64,000 nucleotides of DNA, taken from the NCBI RefSeq assembly GCF_009708005.2, contig NZ_CP052757.1, positions 4,154,001-4,218,000 of the forward strand, in the 5' to 3' direction. The position numbers and the translations under genes are program-made. The first letter of the stretch is position 1; each line of letters begins with the position of its first letter. Below the pieces are notes generated by a model that saw only the letters and a list, made by a program, of their open reading frames with translations, searched no databases and was not told the origin of the DNA. Below, one piece after another: positions 59,111-64,000 of the stretch. The stretch is from Cellulosimicrobium protaetiae (lineage in GTDB: Bacteria > Actinomycetota > Actinomycetes > Actinomycetales > Cellulomonadaceae).

Positions 59111-61873
59111 CTACTTCTTGGCGGCGGTCTTCTTGGCGGCAGGCTTGCGGGTCGTCGTGCGCTTCTTGGCCGGGCCCTGCGCGCGCTTCTCGGCGAGCAG
59201 CTCGATCGCACGCTCGGGCGTGATCGACTCGGGCGTGACGTCGCGCGGGAGGGTGCGGTTCGTCTCGCCGTCGGTGACGTACGCGCCGAACCGGCCGTCC
59301 TTGACGACGATCGGCTTGCCGCTGTTCGGGTCGTCGCCGAGCTCGCGCAGCGGTGGGGTCGCGGCACGCTGGCCACGGCCGCGCTTCGGCTGCTTGTAGA
59401 GCTCGATCGCCTCGTCGAGGGTGACGGTGAACATCGACTCCTCGTCGGGCAGCGAGCGCGAGTCGGTGCCCTTCTTGAGGTACGGGCCGTAGCGGCCGTT
59501 CTGCGCCGTGATCTCCTCGCCGGACTCCGGGTCGGTCCCGACGACGCGGGGCAGCGACAGCAGGCGCAGCGCGTCGTCGATCGTGATCGTGTCGAGCGTC
59601 TGCGTCTTGAGCAGCGACGCCGTGCGGGGCTTGGGCTGCGCGGCCTTGGCCTTCTTCTGCGCGGCGGCCGAGAGGCTCGTGTCGATCGGCGGGAGGTCGA
59701 GCACCTCGGTGACGTAGGGCCCGTAGCGTCCGGCCTTCGCGACGACCTCGTTGCCCGAGACGGGGTCGGTGCCCAGCACCTTGCCGTCGTCGGCGCCGGC
59801 CGCGAGGAGCTCGCGCGCCTTGGCGACGGTCAGCTCGTCGGGGGCGACGTCGTCGGGCACGGACGCGCGCGGCGGGTTCTCGCCCTCCTTGACGGGGACG
59901 GAGAGGTCCTCCACGTAGGGCCCGTACCGCCCGACCCGGAGCTGGATGCCCTCGCCGATCGGCACCGAGTTGATGCCGCGCGCGTCGATGTCGCCGAGGT
60001 TCGCGACGAGGTCGCGCAGGCCCTCGGCGTCCTCCCCCTTCGCGGCGTCGCCGAAGTAGAACTCCGTGAGCCACGCGACGCGGTCGCGGCGCCCGGCGGC
60101 GATCTCGTCGAGGTCGGCCTCCATCCGGGCGGTGAAGTCGTAGTCGACCAGCCGGTCGAAGTGCTCCTCCAGGAGCCGCACGACGGCGAACGCGAGCCAG
60201 CTCGGCACGAGCGCCTGCCCGCGCGACAGCACGTACCCGCGGTCCTGGATGGTCGAGATCGTCGAGGCGTACGTCGACGGCCGACCGATCCCGAGCTCCT
60301 CCAGCGCCTTGACCAGGCTGGCCTCGGTGTACCGGGGCGGGGCCGACGTCGAGTGGCCGTCCGCCGTGAGGTCGTCGCCGCGCAGGGCGTCACCCTCGGC
60401 CATCTGCGGCAGGCGCGCGTCGTCGTCACCCTTCGCCGCGACGACGGGAGCGTCCTCGGCGTACCGGTCGACGTCCGAGCTCTCCTCGTACGCGGCGAGG
60501 AAGCCGCGGAACGTGATGACGGTGCCCGACGCGGCGAACACGGCGTCGCGACCCGCGACGTCACCCGCGTCAGCCGACAGCGTCGCACCGAGCCGCACGG
60601 ACGCCGTCGAGCCCTTGGCGTCGGCCATCTGCGACGCGACGGTGCGCTTCCACACGAGCTCGTAAAGCCGGAACTGGTCGTCGCTCAGCTCGCGCTTGAC
60701 CTGCGCGGGGGTGCGGAACGAGTCGCCCGCGGGGCGGATCGCCTCGTGCGCCTCCTGCGCGCCCTGGTTCTTCGCGGCGTAGACCCGCGGCTTCTCCGGG
60801 ACGAACTCGGGGCCGTAGAGCTCGGCCGCCTGGCGGCGGGCCGCCGTCGTGGCCTCGGCCGACAGCGACGGCGAGTCCGTACGCATGTAGGTGATGTAGC
60901 CGTTCTCGTACAGCGACTGCGCGGTGCGCATCGCCTGGCGCGACGACATGCGCAGCTTGCGGCTCGCCTCCTGCTGGAGGGTCGACGTCGTGAACGGCGC
61001 CGCGGGGCGGCGCGTGTACGGCTTGGTGTCGAGCGAGCGCACGGCGAACGCCGCGTCCGCGAGTCCGGCCACGACCGAGCGGGCCGTCGCCTCGTCGAGG
61101 TGCGTGACGCCGTCGCGCACCGCGGCCGCCTTGAGCTGCCCGCGGTCGTCGAAGTCGCGGCCCGACGCGACGCGCGCGTCACCGACCTGCACGAGCCGGG
61201 CGCCGAACGCCTTCCCGGCGTCGGGAGCCGACGCGTCCGCGTGCTCGAACGTCCCCGTGACGTCCCAGTACTCGGCCGCGACGAACGCCATGCGCTCGCG
61301 CTCGCGCTCGACCACGAGGCGCGTCGCGACCGACTGCACGCGACCGGCCGAGAGGCCCTGCGCGATCTTGCGCCACAGCACCGGCGAGACCTCGTAGCCG
61401 TAGAGGCGGTCGAGGATGCGGCGCGTCTCCTGCGCGTCGACGAGGTGCTCGTCGAGGTCGCGCGTGTTCTGCAGCGCGCGCTGGATCGCCTCGCGCGTGA
61501 TCTCGTGGAACACCATGCGCTTGACCGGGACCTTGGGCTTGAGCGCCTCGAGGAGGTGCCACGCGATGGCCTCGCCCTCGCGGTCCTCGTCGGTCGCAAG
61601 GTAGAGCTCGTCGGCGTCCTTGAGCGCCCGCTTGAGCTCGGCGACCTTCTTCTTCTTGTCCGCGTAGACCTCGTAGTACGGGTCGAACCCGTTCTCGACG
61701 TCGACCGCGAACTTGCCGTACGGGCCCTTCTTCATGTCCGCGGGCAGCTCGGACGGCTGCGGCAGGTCGCGGATGTGCCCGACGCTCGCCTCGACCTCGT
61801 AGTCGTCGCCCAGGTAGCCCTGGATCTTGCGAGCCTTGGCGGGAGACTCGACGATCACGAGCTTGCGTGGCAT
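59111..61873 (-). CDS. topA: DNA topoisomerase I
   Basis: A 920-residue type IA topoisomerase, relaxing negative supercoils. TOPRIM domain starts MPRKLVIVESPAKARKIQ, with catalytic D95-E96-D97 (ATDEDREGE). The active-site Tyr is in YITYMRTDS (Tyr329). SAGRVQSVATRLV, the DNA-gate motif, is intact. There are no zinc fingers: the C-terminus has at least four repeats of the actinobacterial topoisomerase I type (GRYGPYVEDL, GRYGPYVTEV, GRYGPYLKKG, GRFGAYVTDG) followed by a Lys/Ala-rich tail (KKRTTTRKPAAKK) that binds DNA non-specifically. ATG 61873. Confidence 0.98.
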   Translation of the reverse strand: MPRKLVIVESPAKARKIQGYLGDDYEVEASVGHIRDLPQPSELPADMKKGPYGKFAVDVENGFDPYYEVYADKKKKVAELKRALKDADELYLATDEDREGEAIAWHLLEALKPKVPVKRMVFHEITREAIQRALQNTRDLDEHLVDAQETRRILDRLYGYEVSPVLWRKIAQGLSAGRVQSVATRLVVERERERMAFVAAEYWDVTGTFEHADASAPDAGKAFGARLVQVGDARVASGRDFDDRGQLKAAAVRDGVTHLDEATARSVVAGLADAAFAVRSLDTKPYTRRPAAPFTTSTLQQEASRKLRMSSRQAMRTAQSLYENGYITYMRTDSPSLSAEATTAARRQAAELYGPEFVPEKPRVYAAKNQGAQEAHEAIRPAGDSFRTPAQVKRELSDDQFRLYELVWKRTVASQMADAKGSTASVRLGATLSADAGDVAGRDAVFAASGTVITFRGFLAAYEESSDVDRYAEDAPVVAAKGDDDARLPQMAEGDALRGDDLTADGHSTSAPPRYTEASLVKALEELGIGRPSTYASTISTIQDRGYVLSRGQALVPSWLAFAVVRLLEEHFDRLVDYDFTARMEADLDEIAAGRRDRVAWLTEFYFGDAAKGEDAEGLRDLVANLGDIDARGINSVPIGEGIQLRVGRYGPYVEDLSVPVKEGENPPRASVPDDVAPDELTVAKARELLAAGADDGKVLGTDPVSGNEVVAKAGRYGPYVTEVLDLPPIDTSLSAAAQKKAKAAQPKPRTASLLKTQTLDTITIDDALRLLSLPRVVGTDPESGEEITAQNGRYGPYLKKGTDSRSLPDEESMFTVTLDEAIELYKQPKRGRGQRAATPPLRELGDDPNSGKPIVVKDGRFGAYVTDGETNRTLPRDVTPESITPERAIELLAEKRAQGPAKKRTTTRKPAAKKTAAKK

Positions 61874-62046
61874 CCGATCCTGCTTTCGTCCGTACGTGCT
61901 GGTTCCGTGGGGGTGCGGTCGCGGTGCCCGACGGCGGCCGGTCGCCACCGCGGGCGGCGCGGCACTCGCGCCCGTCGCGCCGTGACGGCCTTCCGGTCGC
62001 CCGCCGCGGCAGCCTCTGACGTTACGCCACTCGCGCCAGCGGCACC

Positions 62047-63189
62047 CTATCGCTGAACGCGGCGGGCGTCCGGGCGGGCTGTGGACTGTCGGACGAGGAG
62101 CAGGACCGCGAACGCGGCGGCCGTCACGGCGAGCACCCCCGCGACACCACCCGCGTAGGCCGTGACCTCCTGCGCCGTCGTCGTGTCCCACGTCGCCGGC
62201 GTCGCGCGCAGGGCGAGCGCCGCCGCGACCCCGGCCGCGCCCGCACCGAGCAGCAGCAGGACCGCCATGACCGTCGACCCGGGGGTGGGACCGGCGCCCG
62301 GGTCGAGCGACGACCGCGGGGTGAAGGCGCACACGAGCGCGGCCCAGGCGAGCACGACGAGGACCGCCGCGACGACGTCGCTCGGGCGGTGCCACTGGCC
62401 GACGAGGGTCGACACCCCGGTCGCCGCCGTGTACGCGCCACCGAGGACGGCGACGAGCGGCCGGGCGCCGCGCGGCACGACGAGGAGCAGGGCCGCCGCG
62501 ACCGAGCCCGCGACCGTGGTGTGACCGCTGGGCAGGGAGTTCTCCCAGTGCCAGCCGCCGATGAGCTCCTCGCGGCCGAGGAGCGAGTGCTTGACGAGCT
62601 GCGTCGTGACGTTCGCGCCGACGACGAGGAACGCGACCTGCACCGCGAGCCCCCAGCGGCGACGCAGCAGCGCGATGCCCATCGCCGCCGCGAGGCCCCC
62701 GACGACGAACGCGACCGAGACCGTGTCCAGGACCGGCTCGGCCACGGCCCAGAGCTCGCCCTGCCCGGTGACGGCGCCGTCGAACGCTGCGCGCTCGAGC
62801 ATCTGCCCCGCGTAGGTGTCCACGAAGTACCGCCACACGACCCACGCCGCCGCGACCGCGAGCACCGCGACGACCGCCGCGACGACTCGCGACGCGGTGC
62901 TCGGCCCGTCGTCACGGCCAGCAGGAGCACCGGGCGACGGTCGCGGGGCGGGCGGGTGCGCGGACGCTCCCGGGTGACCGCCCGCGACGGCCGGGCGGCC
63001 GGGCGGGTACGGCGGCACGGGCTGCCCGGGCTGACCCGGCGGCACGGCGGCGTACGAGGGGACGGCCGGGCCGGGCGGCGTCGCCGGTCCAGGCGTGGGC
63101 GGCAGCACCGGCGGCGTCACCGGGAGCGGCCGCGTTCCCGTCCCGCCGCTGGTCGGCAGCGGCCGGGTCGGGGCGTGGTCGGAGGGCAT
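62047..63189 (-). CDS. PAP2-family membrane phosphatase
   Basis: A 380-residue membrane protein: a disordered Pro/Gly-rich cytoplasmic N-terminus (1-100), then about six spans with PAP2 active-site motifs. K200 with R206 (KHSLLGRE) is motif 1, S219-L-P220-S-G-H223 motif 2 (LPSGHTTVAG), and H267 with D271 (WHRPSDVVA) motif 3. It would dephosphorylate lipid phosphates such as undecaprenyl pyrophosphate or phosphatidic acid on the outer face. ATG 63189. Unusually long N-terminal tail; the catalytic core is complete. Confidence 0.92.
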   Translation of the reverse strand: MPSDHAPTRPLPTSGGTGTRPLPVTPPVLPPTPGPATPPGPAVPSYAAVPPGQPGQPVPPYPPGRPAVAGGHPGASAHPPAPRPSPGAPAGRDDGPSTASRVVAAVVAVLAVAAAWVVWRYFVDTYAGQMLERAAFDGAVTGQGELWAVAEPVLDTVSVAFVVGGLAAAMGIALLRRRWGLAVQVAFLVVGANVTTQLVKHSLLGREELIGGWHWENSLPSGHTTVAGSVAAALLLVVPRGARPLVAVLGGAYTAATGVSTLVGQWHRPSDVVAAVLVVLAWAALVCAFTPRSSLDPGAGPTPGSTVMAVLLLLGAGAAGVAAALALRATPATWDTTTAQEVTAYAGGVAGVLAVTAAAFAVLLLVRQSTARPDARRVQR

Positions 63190-63265
63190 CCCTCCACCGT
63201 AGAGGACGTGTGTGTGCGTTCGGGAGAGACGACGGGCAGAGGTGCGCGCCGACCCCCGTCCGGCG

Positions 63266-64000
63266 CTACTCGACCGGGCCGGGCGCGAGCCGCGTCAGGA
63301 TCATCGACGCGGCGGGGCTGGTCGGCTGCGGCGACGCGTACGGGTCCTCGGCCGACGGGAAGCCCGTGTACGCACGGGTCGAGTACTGGGCCGCCGTCGG
63401 CCGGCCGAGCAGCGGGATCGCGGGGACCTGCTCCACGTAGACCCGCTGGATCGTGGCCAGGGCCTCCGCGCGCTCCGCGTCGTCGGTCGAGGAGGCGTAG
63501 GTCAGGAACGCGGCGTCCGCCTCGGCGTCCTGGAACCGGCCGAAGTTCGCGTCGGCCGTCGTGCCGATCGGGCGCACGTGCGCACCGTTCATCTGGCTGG
63601 AGTACGTGTCCCACGGCGTCGCGCCGCCGTCGGTCCAGTGCATCGACGCCTGGAAGTCGCCCGTGCCGATCCGGTCGAACCACTCGGCCTCGTCCTGCCC
63701 CTCGACGGTCGCGACGATGCCGAGCCGCGCGACGGCCTCCCCGACCATCTCGAGCTCCGCCATGTAGTCCGTCCACCCGGCCGGGTTCGTGAGGGTGAAC
63801 GTCACGGGGACGCCCTCGTCGTCGTGCAGGACCCCGTCCACGAGCTCGTACCCGGCGTCCTCGAGGATCGCGGCGGCGTGCTCGACGTCGACCGCGAGCG
63901 TCCGGTCCGCGAGGTCCGGGCTGACGAACGACTCGCCCGCGGGCATCGGCAGGCCCGTCGCGCTGCGCAGCGGCGGCCACACGCCCGACGTCGCGAGGTT
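63266..64000 (-). CDS. ABC transporter substrate-binding protein, peptide/nickel (family 5) type, 5' end outside window
   Basis: The C-terminal part (245 residues in frame) of a family 5 solute-binding protein. Visible segments: PAGESFVSPDL, EHAAAILEDAGYELVDGVLHDDEGVPVTFTLTNPAGW (the conserved repeat of lobe II), the WFDRIGTGDFQASMHWTDGGATPWDTYSSQMNG block and VYVEQVPAIPLLGRP. The frame is open to the right edge, so lipobox and lobe I are outside. Import of oligopeptides or oligosaccharides is likely. It ends 76 bp before the PAP2 gene starts. Confidence 0.92.
   Translation of the reverse strand, partial: NLATSGVWPPLRSATGLPMPAGESFVSPDLADRTLAVDVEHAAAILEDAGYELVDGVLHDDEGVPVTFTLTNPAGWTDYMAELEMVGEAVARLGIVATVEGQDEAEWFDRIGTGDFQASMHWTDGGATPWDTYSSQMNGAHVRPIGTTADANFGRFQDAEADAAFLTYASSTDDAERAEALATIQRVYVEQVPAIPLLGRPTAAQYSTRAYTGFPSAEDPYASPQPTSPAASMILTRLAPGPVE

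Overview
The window is chromosomal DNA from a high-GC Gram-positive actinobacterium. Codons end in G or C almost throughout, many starts are GTG, and the gene content (ECF42-type sigma factor, ClpC, TAP-type lipoprotein hydrolase, LutABC, many LacI repressors with sugar enzymes) fits a saprophytic plant-polymer degrader of the Micrococcales. Promicromonosporaceae or Cellulomonadaceae, for example a Cellulosimicrobium relative, is my inference and not proven.

Layout. 1-7.3 kb: a sugar region with a truncated LacI gene, a 1129-residue secreted PA14/beta-propeller/CBM/DUF1080 protein, a second LacI and a divergent uronate isomerase (uxaC). 7.4-9.4 kb: a 56-residue ORF, a DGPF/YCII protein and an ECF42-type sigma factor, with a matching promoter upstream. 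9.5-13.6 kb: a FadR-type repressor with twin operators facing lutABC (lactate oxidation). 13.7-17 kb: Nudix hydrolase, a uridine-kinase-like protein, a lipoprotein and a PrmC-related methyltransferase. 17.1-22.5 kb: a five-gene minus-strand operon for uptake and desulfurisation of organosulfur compounds. 23-25.6 kb: clpC. 25.9-29.6 kb: an unknown protein, a universal stress protein and an ABC exporter. 29.7-30.9 kb: a lower-GC patch with a degraded polymorphic-toxin tip and its HEAT-repeat partner. 30.9-34 kb: an ABC1/UbiB kinase, a cupin and a frameshifted DUF4126-like gene. 34.1-38.7 kb: LacI, Gfo/Idh/MocA oxidoreductase, DUF993 protein and TIM-barrel isomerase, with two operators in the promoter. 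38.9-41.3 kb: a copper-type P1B ATPase behind a CsoR-like operator. 41.4-50.7 kb: a hydrolase, an Erm-like methyltransferase, a secreted protein, tRNA-Thr(CGT), a TAP-type hydrolase, a lipoprotein, LtrA, a SHOCT protein, holB, tmk and a HAD phosphatase. 50.8-58.5 kb: MarR, a Gfo/Idh gene with a CebR-like operator, an FtsE/FtsX-type ABC pair and an MFS-MarR pair. 59.1-64 kb: topA, a PAP2 phosphatase and a truncated solute-binding protein.

The most unusual signal is between genes. Several short inverted-repeat families sit at gene 3' ends and often supply the stop codon. Family A (unit CGCGAGGTAGAACCGTGGT) occurs at five loci and gives the TAG of three genes. Family C (TGAGTGC arms) gives the TGA of two. 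Family B (GCCGAACCCGGG) has entered the 3' end of lutB and encodes its tail. Two family A loci, 54 kb apart, also carry a common core of about 148 bp with a 21-23 bp stem that shows a compensatory base-pair change, so the fold itself appears to be preserved.

Together the genes describe a sugar- and lactate-using cell with many local one-component switches (LacI, FadR, MarR) set directly beside their target genes, with operators readable in the sequence.
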